Source of the DNA: Arthrinium phaeospermum | Taxonomy: Eukaryota > Ascomycota > Sordariomycetes > Amphisphaeriales > Apiosporaceae | NCBI GenBank assembly: GCA_006503535.1 | Contig: QYRS01000013.1 | Location: 1,860,001-1,924,000, forward strand | Direction of reading: 5' to 3' | Length of the DNA: 64,000 nucleotides | Shown here: piece by piece, positions 22,356 through 33,475 of the stretch | Layout of the letters: every line of letters begins with the position of its first letter | How positions within the stretch are numbered: the stretch's first letter is position 1 | Position numbers and translations under genes: made by a program | Notes under the pieces: model-generated | Told to the model about the DNA's origin: nothing | The model's database searches: none | What the model saw: the letters and a program-made list of their open reading frames with translations, nothing else

Positions 22356-24165
22356 TTATTCCATGGTAACACGCACACCCTTGGTGGTCGGTTTGGGCAT
22401 AGGAATAAACATGTCATGGTCATACCGGATATCGCTCTCGTCCGTCTCGAAAATGCGCATATGGGGCAGAACCCGAAGCACCAAGGCCGCGAGCGCCAGA
22501 TTCATTTCGCAGAGCGACAAGCTGTTTAAACACAGAGGTGGTTAGCATGGACGAAACAGAGGCCAGCAGAAATATGTTGATGGTAAAAACACTCACTTCA
22601 TGCCGAGACAGGAGCGGCTGCCCTTGGAGAAGGAGAACATGCCGCGCTCGGCGTCGGGGGTCCAGAGCGCGGCGCCCTCGCACCAGCGGTCCGGGGCGAA
22701 GCGGTGCGAGTCCGGGAAGATGCGCTCGTCGTGGTGCACGATGGCGCTCGACATGCCCACGGCGTACCCGCGCGGGATGAACAGGTCGACCGGCTTCTTG
22801 TCCCACTCGCCGTGGTAGTGCAGGTCCTCGTGCGTCGCGACGCGGGCGGTTCGGGCCGAGACGCCGTACGAGAGGCGCAGGCCTTCTTGGATCACGGTCT
22901 TGAGGAAGGGCAGTTTCTCGCTGGATATGTGATCAGCTGTTGTGTTCTTTCTTTTTGTCGCAAAATGTGACTTACAGTTCTGTCCAGTGGGGCAGATCCA
23001 TGGGGTCGATGTGCGCGTCTTGCAACTCGGTCGTCAGTCTGTCCAGCAGTTCCGGCTCGTCCAGCAAGTGGTACGTGATGACCGCCAACGTCCAGCTGGT
23101 CGTCTCAGTTCCGGCACCGACGATTCCCAGCGCCTCAGCCGCCAGCCTGGCCACGGTCTTCTGGTCCTCCTGCAAGTCGGTGGTCTGGTACAGCTCGGCG
23201 AAGATGGTGGGGTGCTCCTTGTCGGCCGCCAGCCCCGAGTCGAGGTCGGCCTTGGTCTGGCGGATCTTGCGCGGGATGTTGATCTGCAGCTCGCGGATGA
23301 AGAGCCCCGTCGACTCGGGCAGGTAGTCCACAAACACCGTCGCCAGCTCGGCCGCGTTCTTGAGGAAGGGGAAGAAGCGGAAGAGCAGGCCCGGCCGCAG
23401 CGTGCTGAGCGTCGGCTCGTGGAAGTTGGGCTCCCAGCCCTCCTGGTCCAGCAGCCCAAAGTTCTGCCCGAACGCGTAGCCCGAGATGGCGTCGGCCGTG
23501 AAGCAGCTGTAGGCCACCGCGATGTCGAAGGCCGGCCCGCCCTTTTGCGCCAGCAGCTTGTCGCAGAGCTTGCGCACCAGCGTCTTGACGTCGGGCTGCA
23601 GCCGCGAGATCATGGACCGCGAGAAGAAGCGGCCCACGGGCGCTCGGCGGAGACGGTGCAGATCGTGGTCCACGGTCCCGAACTCGGCCAGGTTGAGCCT
23701 GTTTGCCGTCTCAGTCGAGACTCTCGGTCGACAATCATATAAGGGTTTTTCTATCTTTCTTGGGGGAATACTTACACCGAGCCATTGACCTGATGAAGTG
23801 GCTTATCTCGCTTCCGGCCTCCCACGGCGTAGATCTCGTCCCCAAAGTTTATGTCGTTGCAATGGAGCTCATTGGGGCTGATGCGAACGATAGGGCCTGA
23901 TTCCTGTTAGATAATGTTCTCGATGCCTTTTTTGGTGATACTTACCATATCTGCGATGCATCTCCGCGATCTTGCTGGTATATCGACCATTCTGTACAAC
24001 ATCCCACCAGAATTCCGGCAGGTATGTTGCTTTAGACAGCCAAGGCCCAGGAATACGGCTCAGCGGATGCAAGGGGGATACATTGTACACTGCCTTGACA
24101 AGCTGATAGGCAACATAGACAGCGACGAGTATCCCAGCAAGTTCTCCAACACCGGGCGTAGCCAT
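22356..24165 (-). CDS. Cytochrome P450 monooxygenase
   Basis: Five exons (23946-24165, 23776-23896, 22976-23698, 22597-22920, 22356-22521) join to 517 residues in one frame. An N-terminal membrane anchor ([17 protein letters not shown]) precedes the hinge [38 protein letters not shown], the I-helix GAGTETT, the K-helix EGLR, the PERF-like FAPDRW and the heme loop [10 protein letters not shown] (Cys459, completed at the last splice site) follow in order. It resembles the trichodiene-oxygenase-like class of Sordariomycete P450s with an ER-bound, NADPH-P450-reductase-dependent role in hydroxylating a lipophilic metabolite. The substrate is unknown. A longer N-terminus from an ATG at 24351 would add a second hydrophobic segment and is an alternative. 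It lies beside an SDR and a Zn2Cys6 regulator. Confidence 0.93.
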
Positions 24166-24865
24166 CTTGGTCTGTAAGATGGCGGAAGGGACGAAGAATA
24201 TCCCAAAAATCCCACCTATAATACTGGCCACCAAATCCAGGGGCCATTGTAAGAGCTTTATATTTGTGCCTCGGTCGGTAGTTCCCCTCACGAGCTGAAC
24301 ATTCGTTATGCACTTACGGGGCCATTTCCCCCGTTGGTAATACTTTAACACAATAGGGCATCTCCGACTCGGGCCGATATGCTAGATCCGGTGTGTCAAG
24401 CAGATACTACCACGATCGCGACCTGCACGGGCCCTCCTTTTGGAGATATTTATGGAGCCTAGACACTGCGCAGCAAATGGTGACCCCTGAGCGACCCTAG
24501 AGGCTAGTCGATGGCCAAGTATACACTAGCCGTGCTTGTCATTGTCGCCCGGCTTACGAGCGTCTAGTTTCTCGCGACCCCCCCAGCTGCCCCAGAACAG
24601 CTACCCCATAGTAAGCACAACGCCGGACTCATCTCCGGAGGGCCACAACCTCCCACGTGAAGAGTCGGCTCATCCGAATCTGCGACTTTGGTGCTGACAC
24701 GGACAAGGGGGAGAAATGCCATATTGCAGATCCGAATCTTTCTCGGCCATGTTGAATTGGACACGGACAGGAGACACGGCAGACGGAAACAATGTTGATT
24801 ATTACAGATAAGATCGAAGAGAACGGCACAATGTCATAACCTGCCCGTAGCCCGTCCCTCCTATT
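24166..24865. other. Intergenic stretch between P450 and SDR
   Basis: Upstream region of the P450 and 3' flank of the SDR. No coding sequence recognised. The palindrome CTCCGGAG lies near 24631, a possible but unproven zinc-cluster regulator site. Confidence 0.45.
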
Positions 24866-25682
24866 TTACCAGGGCCAGGTCCCCTCGCTGCGGACGACGC
24901 GGCCCTCGTCGGCATCCCTCCGACCCTGGACGATGCTCAGGACCAGCTCCCCGGCCTCGCGCGGGTCGCCGGCCATGCCGCCCGGGTTCCTGGCGCCCTC
25001 GCTGGGGCCCCGCAGGTTGGAGACGACGAAGCCCGGGCACATGGCGAAGACCTTGACGTTGGTCGCCTTGCTCTCGCGCCAGTCGAGCAGCATGTACATG
25101 TTGAGGGCGGCCTTGCAGGCGTTGTAGGCCTCGGCGTCGGGCGGCGTGTTGGGGTGCGGCGGGTTCTCGAACGTGTTGGCGAGGGAGCCCTGGCCGCTGG
25201 TGACGTAGATGGAGTACGCCGACGACGACGACTTGAGAAGGAGCGGCCGGAAGGCCTTGGCCACCTGGAAGGGCCCGAACGTGTTGGTCTCCATGGTGCG
25301 CAGGAAGCGGGTGCGGGCGTCGAGGTCCGACACCCCCATGGCCGCGTTGTTGACCAGCACGTCCAGGCGCCCGAACTGCTGCTCGACCGAGGCGGCGGCC
25401 TTGGCGATCGACTCGTCGTCGGTGACGTCCAGCTGGACCGTCGAGATGCTGCCCGTGATGCCGGCCGCCTCGATCTCGGCCTTGGCCGCATTCGCCTTGT
25501 CCAGAGAGCGACAGGCCATGATGACGTGGAACTTCTCAGGGGCGCCAGTGAGCACTTGAGTGGCCGCATAACCCACTCCGGAGTTGGCACCTATAGCTCA
25601 AGGTTAGCGAGGTGGTATTCGAAAGCCACTTGCCTCGGATGGAGATGGACTTGCCAGTGATGAGGACGATTTTTGAAGCCAT
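24866..25682 (-). CDS. Short-chain dehydrogenase/reductase with a GC-AG intron
   Basis: Two exons: 25655-25682 (28 bases) and 24866-25590, together 250 residues. The first exon codes MASKIVLIT and the first base of Gly10. Only a GC donor (GGCAAGT on the coding strand) joins it in frame to the next exon, completing the cofactor motif TGANSGVG at residues 9-16. NNAA is at 90-93, catalytic Ser141 in YVTSGQG, and YNACK gives Tyr165 and Lys169. After the cofactor strand comes ACRSLDKA, where Arg favours NADP(H). The family oxidises or reduces carbonyl/hydroxyl groups of small molecules; carbonyl-reductase-like members are close. Position between a P450 and a zinc-cluster regulator suggests a tailoring step in a small pathway. 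Confidence 0.9.
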
Positions 25683-26307
25683 TTTGAATGGTTTTAGGGG
25701 GTTCAGATCTCTAAATTGTGAAAAGAAATGCTGTTATTGCTCTTGGGCTTCTGGGGAGAGCCGAGCATCATCACCTACAGCGAAGGCCATACTTATATTT
25801 GTGTTTGGACGAGATCGGTTGAGTGGTGGCGTGGCCAAGGGGCCGATAAAAAGCCATACTGTCCGTTATGTCCGCGTTGTGGTATCAATGGACAATTATA
25901 CGACGAACCATTTCCGATTGGGAGAAACTCTGCGAGCCGACTGCCTGCTTACGCTCCGTGGATTGTGATCCAGCTGTTGCTAAGTCATCGAAGAGAGGTG
26001 CATCACTTCATGCACGCAAGCATTGATCCATCTGACGGAGTTAAGGTAGGAAACCCCGTGGGTAAGCACGCCTTAAAAAAGTGGCGTGCAGCACGCTTGC
26101 CGTTACGGGAGAAACTCCACGAGGTTTCGTGTCCCAAAAGCAAGCAATTACATCATCTTGACGGGTCACTGCTGACTCCGTCGATCAGTTGGTACTCTAC
26201 TCTTTCCCGATATTGACCAACCAATGCGAAACAAGACGCCCTGCAGTGACGACTGAACCGCGCGCACAAAGCCGGTGTTACTGTCGAAGTACGAGAAAGG
26301 GCTGGAT
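25683..26307. other. Divergent promoter between SDR and Zn2Cys6 regulator
   Basis: 625 bases shared as the upstream region of both genes, the usual place for regulator binding. No coding sequence; no clear inverted CGG pair was identified by eye. Confidence 0.5.
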
Positions 26308-27955
26308 ATGGCGCAAACCCGGGTGGGATGCGAGACATGTAGGCAGCGGCGGATCAAGGTGCGTTGCCGCGGGTCGCATGGCCAGAATACCGTCTGACCC
26401 AGCCGCTCTTCCTTAGTGTGACGGTGCCAAGCCCACATGCAAGAGATGCACGCTATCCCGCAGGCCCTGCCTTTGGAAGAAGAAAGTCCTCGACATCCAC
26501 TTCGAGAACCAATACGCAAGCGGGCAGGCGAGGCGCCCGAGGGGTCCCCGCCCAGCTCTCCCGAGTGCCGGACAACCCGTCACCAACCGCCGCCCGGAAG
26601 GCTCCCAAGGGAACACAATCCCGGCACCCCTGCAGCTGAGCCTCCAGGTCCAAGCCGTCACGTTCTACCTCAACCACTACATGGAACCTCTGCCGCCCGA
26701 CGCCCTGGACGTGACCAAGACCCTCGACGACTACATCTGCCGCATCGCCGCCGAGTCCCCCTCGGCGCTGCTCGACGCCGCGATCCGCTGCATGGCCCTC
26801 GAGACGTACTCGCGCGTCCGGGGCGGCCGCGACGCGCGCGCCAGCACCGAGGCGGCCCACCACCACCAATCGCTCCTCACGCTGGCGCGGCGGTCCGTCG
26901 CGCGCCTGGGCCCCGACAACCTGGACGTGTGCCTCCTGGGCGTCTTCTTCCTCAGCCGGTTCGACGCCAGCACACACGGGCAGGCGGGCCTGTGGCGGAA
27001 GCTCCGGGCGAGCCCGGCGCACCACTACAGCGGGGCCATGGCGATACTCCAGTACTGGAGGGACCACCTACGCGACGATGGGAGGGCCTGCCACGGCAGC
27101 GACGGCGGCTCGCCGATCGTCAAGGAGAGCCGGCGGGGGGTGCTTCGGTATCTGCTCATGCACGGCCTGGAGGTCCCGGGGTGGATGAAGGACGGGGAGG
27201 ACTTCGGCGAAGCCGGGCTCGAGCTGGTGCACGATCGCGTCACCGTGCGGATCGCAGACTTTCGCCATCGAGTGTTGCGCCTTCTCGGACTGACGCAAAC
27301 CCTCTCTGATTCCGGTGTATCTTTTGATCAGGCAATGATGGATATGAAAAAGGAGGTGCAAGAGCTTGACAGAATGCTCCAGGACTGGGCCCGCCAGTTC
27401 CAGCTCTCCTGGGCCTATCAGCAGCACACACTCAAACCATCCGGGGACCCCAAGCGAATGCGACATCTCCCGTCCTCGAAAGTCTACACGTACTCAAAGC
27501 TGTCCTATGGCGTGCTGTGGGCCAAGTACGCCGCCGTCCGGTTGCTCGTCAACGATGCACACCTGAAAATCCATTCGCTCAGCGACGGAACCCCCAGGGC
27601 CGCCGACCCAAAGACGGAGGATCGCTGCCGCCTCGTGGTAGAGCAAATGACGGACATCATAGTGTGCAGCAATGCCTTCATCGTGGGGGAGTTGCGCGTC
27701 GTGAGTGCACCAATGGACGGAAACACGCTGGTTTATGACGAGGGATCGGACGTCTGTCAGACAAGGTTCAAGTATGCAACTTGGCCTTTGCAGGTTGCAT
27801 GTAGTCTGGACTCTGTCAGCACGCCCCAGAGGCTCTGGTGTAGAGAGCAGCTGCACCGTGCAGGGAGATTGGCTGGGATCAAGCTGTTTGAAGAATACCA
27901 ACCCGACCAGAGCTTCAGGCTCGACGAGAGTCACTTGGCTTCAGTACATGGTTGA
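26308..27955 (+). CDS. Zn2Cys6 fungal transcription factor
   Basis: Two exons (26308-26358, 26417-27955) give 529 residues. The zinc cluster is split by the intron after RIK: Cys8, Cys11, Cys18, Cys25, Cys28 and Cys35 in the order GCETCRQRRIK / CDGAKPTCKRCTLSRRPC, as in many fungal binuclear clusters. The rest resembles the fungal-specific regulatory region (FYLNHYMEPLPPDALDV..., LLTLARRSVARL..., AIRCMALETYSRVRGG). The ATG at 26308 is the first in a frame opened by a TGA at 26254. The gene is divergent from the SDR and next but one to the P450, so it is a good candidate for their regulator; this is inference. DNA targets are unknown. Confidence 0.9.
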
Positions 27956-28139
27956 GGCAGTATAAGCTTTATTGTATACACAAGCGGCAGCTGTCTTCCA
28001 TCCAATCCCATCAGGTGGCCTGATCCTTCATCTATGTACCAGTTATTGAGACCATCCGTGTGCCAGTTCTATGTTCCTACTAATTATCATTATCAATACA
28101 AAAACGCATCATGCTCGTCGTTCATCATCATGCAGCACT

Positions 28140-30468
28140 TCAGTACGCACCCCTCCGGCCATTCATACGCCGGGCACTGCCCCCGTTGGATAAATATGGG
28201 TTCACCTTGACCGGCCGCTTCATCTTCGGAAGAGAATTGAGAGCATCCCACATCTCCAGGATTCCAGCTCGGACTGCTGGAAGCATGCTGTATTGGAGCG
28301 AATAAAGGTTCCGGCGGTTGATGGGTGGGACAAATCGACCTGTTGCGAGGCAAAACACAACCCGCGGCGATAAGTAGTGTTTCCGGATACGTTTCCCCAT
28401 TCGAAAGTATTGATGGAACATGGCCGTGAACGAAAGGGGGATGGGCTGGAAGAGCGTTAGTGCCAGCTTCAGAAACCAGGCTGACAGTCCAAAATGAGGA
28501 GGCTCACCTTGAGGTGTATGACGGAAGTAGGCGGTTGGGCTGGTGCGCCAGGCGTGGGGGTAGAATCGAATGCAAATCTATCTTGGGTATCAAAAAGTTC
28601 AAAACGAATGCCGCCTTGGAGTAGTTAGTGATATGCGCCATTTCATGTGCCTCGGCGAACGGGGTAAACTCACCTGGGAGACGCCGGGGATCCTTCACCC
28701 GAAGCATCAAGGCAAACAGGGGGAAGTGGTTAAGGCAAGAGAGTTGCGTATCAAACATGGCCTTGAGCAGAATGATTGCCATCCTGGCCACGGCGAAGTT
28801 GAGGTAGAATACGGCAACGGTCGGGAGGAGGAAGAAAAGAAGCGTGAACAAGATTGTGCCAAGCAGCAGTTGGTCCAAATCGTAGTCGCAAGAATCGACA
28901 CGATTCCGCAAAACATTGTACTTCTTTCCCCGAAAGAGCTGGAAAAGTGACAGCAGGATCGTAAGCTGCCAGTGGAAGATGCGGGCCGCCGCGAGATAGA
29001 ACGAATAGATGTGGACCGTCAGTAGCGAAAGGAGGTCCGAGGAGAAGGCAATGGGCATGCTGGCACCGCCAAAGCTCGAGAAGCCAATAAACCATATGAT
29101 GTGAGGCAGAACGGGCTGTAAAGCCCTGATGCAGCCTGCCCAGTACTCAATCACCCACAGGAAGAGGTCGCCCAGGAATAGTGCCAACTCCTTATTAAGC
29201 TTCAAACCGGCAGGCCAGCCCATCAACCACTCGATGCTACTGTGCAGAGCATCTACCGTGTACTGCTGCAAGAGCAACCCGATCTGGTCGGAAACCCATG
29301 CAGCGTTGTCGATGATATAGGAACCAAGAGCAATGCCGATGATGACATCGTTAGCCACTAGCCACAAACTGTTGTAAAAGCGGATATAGTCCGGGTGGCT
29401 TGTCGTGACGCTGTCCCAGTCGTTCTTCCGGAGCCTCAACTTGACATACTGCATTGGCCAGTAGCAAAACTGCTGGAGCCGTATCTCCACTTGCTGCGCC
29501 GTGGCGGATATGTCCTTGAGAGCGGGCGAACCCGGACGGGGCCTCCACTCCAGAATCTGAAGCAATATCTCGGCTGCTCCCCGGTGGCCAACGAGCACAA
29601 AAATGAATATGGCTCGGATGATCGGGAAAACGTAAAGGATGATGAAGTCCCAGATCTGCACGACGACGTAGTTTCGCATCGTTGTAGCCTGCTCGACCAC
29701 GCGCTCCGACACACTAAGCGTTCGCTTGGGCCGAGTACCTATCAACGGTACGTTCTTCTGCAGCAGCCGTTCCAGTTCCCAAGCCCAGTTCACTTGGTTG
29801 ACAATTCTCGGGAGAACCTTGTCCTTCTCCGTGGGGGGATGCCGTATGACCGAGTGCTGTTGGAGCTTCTCTACGAGATGCTGCCTCTTCTTCTTTGCCA
29901 ATTTTTCTTGCTCCTCCTCCTCAGCATCCGAGGCCTCGGATGCGGCAGGTTGGCGAGCATCCTCTTTGTCGACCAATGCAAGAGCGATGGGATTTAAAGA
30001 TATGTACTGCATATTCCGGGGGATGGGTCGTTCGAACAGTATGATCTGGACGCTTGATGCTACGGCGCATGCAATGGTGGGAGCTCTCTGGTAGGGGTCT
30101 ATTACGGCTTTGACACAGGAGGGCTCGGCGTCCAGACTGGCGTCTGGCCCAACGTTCGTCAGGCCGAGGACACTCATAGACAAGCGAGGGCCGCACAATT
30201 GAGAGATGCGCTCCGTAGGATGCGGCGCATTGCGGAGTAGAATGCCCGTTTTCAATGCGCTCTCGACGTTTTTCGGCTACGCACAGATCAGAAATGCAAT
30301 CGAACAGGGCGGCGGGCATGCGGGTAGACGTACATCAACATGATTAAGCACGGCCACCACCACCACATCCAGGCTCGAATTCTTCCAGCCGACGATAACA
30401 CCGGGTAGTTCAGACCTCTCGATGTCCGCCGGCCAGAAAACTCTCATAAGTCCATCATGCTCGGGCAT
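28140..30468 (-). CDS. GPI1: GPI-GlcNAc transferase subunit GPI1 (PIG-Q)
   Basis: Four exons (30334-30468, 28674-30276, 28508-28614, 28140-28445) give 716 residues. The N-terminus MPEHDGLMRVFWPADIE and the C-terminal KRIRKHYLSPRVVFCLATGRFVPPINRRNLYSLQYSMLPA are the hallmarks of the family. Between them lie several hydrophobic helices (about residues 245-560) and the conserved block DPRRLPG/GIRFEL, joined only when the intron 28615-28673 is removed. GPI1 stabilises the ER complex that transfers GlcNAc to phosphatidylinositol, the first step of GPI anchor synthesis. A coiled, acidic/Lys-rich stretch (EEEEQEKLAKKKRQ) precedes the membrane part. The small exon 28508-28614 is Pro/Thr-rich and variable. 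Only 176 bases separate its start from the next upstream gene on the same strand. Confidence 0.94.
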
Positions 30469-30644
30469 GTCCCAGCCGCCTGACCCAGATCCCGCCTAGA
30501 AGGAGCCTCTGCGCCGGAGTTGTTCGCGGGCGGATACCCCCGAGCTGAGGGATCGCGGATGCTATATGAAGAGTGTTTGTCAGCCGGGTGAGTTCGTAAC
30601 GCGACATATATTGTACTGTCTGATTGCTTGGGTTGCAATGTGTC

Positions 30645-31025
30645 TTAAATCAGCTCGTACAGGGACCGGGAGGCGAAGAGGCTGCAGGAAGGTCGTACCA
30701 GGTCGGCCTCGAGGGAGGCTAGATATTGCACAGGCACGAGAACGACGAGGAAGAGTAGCGATAAGAGGGCGAATCCTTGAACACTTCGTGACTAGAGTGG
30801 CGCATCGGGTTGTCAGTCTCAATTGTGCCTCCAAATACGAGGGGCTGCAGGTTCGTGGGGGAAAGAAACGCGCCCCGTCTGGATTGGGCTTCCAAAGACA
30901 CTCACGATGACGCCCTTATCCCAGGCAAACAAAGCTAGCTCGTAGAGCCGTGTGACCAGATCCCATCGAGCAGTACCGTAGCCAGCTACAAATATGGCGA
31001 GGGTGACGACCGAGAAGGGGTGCAT
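30645..31025 (-). CDS. Small two-helix membrane protein, uncharacterised
   Basis: Two exons (30906-31025, 30645-30791) code 88 residues. I found it by splicing: the second exon is not open as a gene of its own. Exon 1 has a first hydrophobic segment FSVVTLAIFVAGYGTA and WDLVTRLYELALFAWDKGVI, and ends at a GTGAGT donor. Exon 2 starts SRSVQGFALLSLLFLVVLVPVQYLASLE, a second hydrophobic segment, and ends in YELI. The two parts make a coherent helix-hairpin with Arg/Trp at the membrane edge. I do not recognise a named family, though the impression is of a conserved fungal small protein. It could be an ER or mitochondrial membrane subunit. It lies head-to-tail with GPI1 at 176 bases. Confidence 0.72.
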
Positions 31026-32510
31026 GAATTGGTCGTTTTGCTCAAGATCCGGAGCGGGTGCGCATCACGGAGCTACAAGAACAGGCCAGGTAGGTTATCG
31101 ATGTAAGGCTGCGGGCGCTGGTGGACTACTTCTGGTCGATGCGATGGGGTGGCAGTGTCAGAAAAAAAGACCTGCAGAAGCGATACTGTAATTCTGTTCA
31201 GTTTGGTGAAGAGCCGCGCGAACTGTGTGCTATGTTGACTCGTGCGATTTGTGTGATGCAATTGCCAGAATCTCGTTAGCGGCACAAGGCCTCCCAAGTC
31301 CCCTAAGGGGGCCCCTACTCCAGTGCTGGAGCTGACTTTGCGGGCGGGATGGGGTATTTTGTCGCCTCGCACAGGCCAGCCAACCTGTTTTTTGAGCTTC
31401 AATGTTCAAGGGACTGGGTTGTACCCGATCTGCTGTACTGTACTACGCGAATATCGTAGATTGATGTAAGTAAGACTGCGGTCTGATTGAACTCCAGACG
31501 TCCTCAAATATTGCATTCGAGATGTGGTCGACCTAGAAGCTACCTACAGTACGCTCGTATCAAACTTTCAGAATGCCGAAGCAGCTTGGAAGTCTGAGGA
31601 TCTGGAAGTCTGAGGATCGCGTTATCTGCAGTAGCCCCCCTGCATAGAGATTGCACCATGTAAATTGGCGGCTCGACCAATTGCGCGTTAATCGACATGA
31701 AGCTTGTTTTTGTTCTCGCTGGCTTGTTTTCACTGGCGCCCCAATCTTATCCCTGAGCCGCTGGGGATCTGGATCGCAGCTGAGCTAATCATCACGTGCG
31801 GGTAGTACAGGTATGCAATGGCTAGGATACCTATACTCAAGCATCAAATGGTTTCCAAGAGACGATAGAAAGGATTTGACCGCATCATGTGTCAACGCTC
31901 GCATCCCCAAACGACGGGGGAGACACCGAGAGAAGGGAGTTGGCAAATAAAAGTGCTCTCTGCAGATGCTGGTAATGGCTTGGGTATAAATATTGGGTAA
32001 CCAAACCGATGATCAGAGTGGAATATGTAAAGTACACAAGCTTTCTGTGCTTCCCGAATCCCGCAATACGAGATCCAGATCCTTTAATGGCCCAACCCAT
32101 GCCGTTTCCACCGGGCAGTTCGGCTTTGGATTTCATTGCTAACCAGCCTCGCTCCCTGCTACTCTTTGATGGGAGAAGACGGTCGGTCCAGCCCGTTCGC
32201 ATCTTCCCGCTTTGTGCCCTTTTACACATTTCGGCCATGATTCTCGAGGATTTCTCGACCGCCCTTCCTTGTAATCCCCGGAGAGAAGACAAGTCGAAAG
32301 TGTGAATGGGTCCTATCCTATTTTGATTTCAACTTTATGAGGAGAGCCATTGCAGCAACCGCCAAGAGGTGCGTGCGCGCATTTCACCCTGAGGAGTGTG
32401 AGATGTTTACGATTCTTACGTACATACCAAACCTCGCATCCCTAGGCGTACAGTCCAAGAAGCTTGGCACAGAGCAGAGCTTTTTCTTCTTTTCCATGAG
32501 TTCAACATGC
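31026..32510. other. Gene-free stretch between small membrane protein and MDM35
   Basis: No coding sequence supported; the frame at 31885-32292 (minus, 135 codons) resembles nothing. A 16-base tandem duplication lies at 31588-31618. Confidence 0.5.
31588..31618. repeat. Tandem duplication of a 16-base unit
   Basis: GGAAGTCTGAGGATCT followed immediately by GGAAGTCTGAGGATC in intergenic DNA. Confidence 0.8.
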
Positions 32511-32950
32511 CTATTTCCGCTTGAGGTGGACAGAGTCATGATCTTTGCTGTCTTCTCGTGCCTCATCCAAGAGCTTGTCTATCTTGCGGTCCTTGAGTGC
32601 AACCTGCAAAATGCATCGTTAGAATCCAATGCCATGACCTGGGCCTCGCATGTACCCACCTTTAAACACTTCTGGTAGTCCTTGAACATACTGGCGCATT
32701 CGTTCTCGTCGGTATTGCCAATACCACGGAGATATTCTGGTCAGGTTAGTAGCGTGTATGAAATGCGGCGGGGAGGTTTGTATGGAGACTTCAGACGCAC
32801 TTTCGCTATACCATTTCAAGAAACAGGCGTCATATCGCCTATACGGGCATTAGTATCTTATTTTGCCTTTCATTGATCTTGATCGAGAGAATCTACGGGG
32901 ACCACGTACTCTTTGACCTCGTTGCACTCGGGGGCGAGAGATGCTGACAT
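32511..32950 (-). CDS. MDM35: Mitochondrial distribution protein MDM35 (twin CX9C)
   Basis: Four short exons (32910-32950, 32801-32838, 32660-32736, 32511-32603) join to 82 residues. The joined start is MSASLAPECNEVKERYDAC, followed by FLKWYSEKYLRGIGNTDE, CASMFKDYQKCLKVALKDRK and a charged tail. CNEVKERYDAC and CASMFKDYQKC are two exact CX9C motifs. The family (TRIAP1 in animals) works in the mitochondrial intermembrane space. It partners Ups1/Ups2 as a lipid-transfer complex moving phosphatidic acid and phosphatidylserine between the membranes. All three introns have good GT donors (GTACGT, GTGCGT, GTGGGT) and AG acceptors. Exons of 41 and 38 bases make the gene easy to miss. It is divergent from RRP6. 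Confidence 0.94.
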
Positions 32951-33475
32951 GGTTATAGCAATGAGGCAGCTCGCCCAGTCTTTGTTCGTAGTCCGGCTTT
33001 CGTCTGGTCCGTATGATTACGCCAGATCAGACTGAGGATACTCTGTTCTGGGTGAGGCAGAACAAGTATGGACGACCTATTGTGGAGGTATGTATGTATG
33101 TGATAGACTTTGTTGCGCAGTTGTCTGATGTAAGTCGTCGATCGATCGAATCGCATATTGAATACATGCCCGGAGAGACTGGAGTCGTCGAGTATTGAGT
33201 GCCTTATCCTTATCCGGCCGGGTCAAATTACCTAGTAGCTTCCTTCCAACTAACGATTAGAGTGGCGCTGCCATCCCTGTGCTGTGCTGCTGTTGCACTG
33301 CAGGTCCCCAGCACATGCCCCACGTCCCTTGGCAATCGGCGTTTAACCAGCCGACATTTCTGAAATTTTGTTTAACCAATTGATGCGTTTACCAGTTGAG
33401 CAGCAAGCCGCGCTGAAGTCGCATTCTTCGAGACATCTCAGGACAACCATATCCTTCTCCAAGGCCGCCATCACC
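32951..33475. other. Divergent promoter region (MDM35 / RRP6)
   Basis: 525 bases between two divergent housekeeping genes; no separate gene recognised. An in-frame ATG at 33368 could lengthen RRP6 by 36 residues. Confidence 0.5.

Noticed and set aside
26437..27309. 290-codon plus frame within the Zn2Cys6 regulator
   Set aside because: Alternative frame rich in Pro/Arg/Gly; the real frame carries the zinc cluster and regulatory region.
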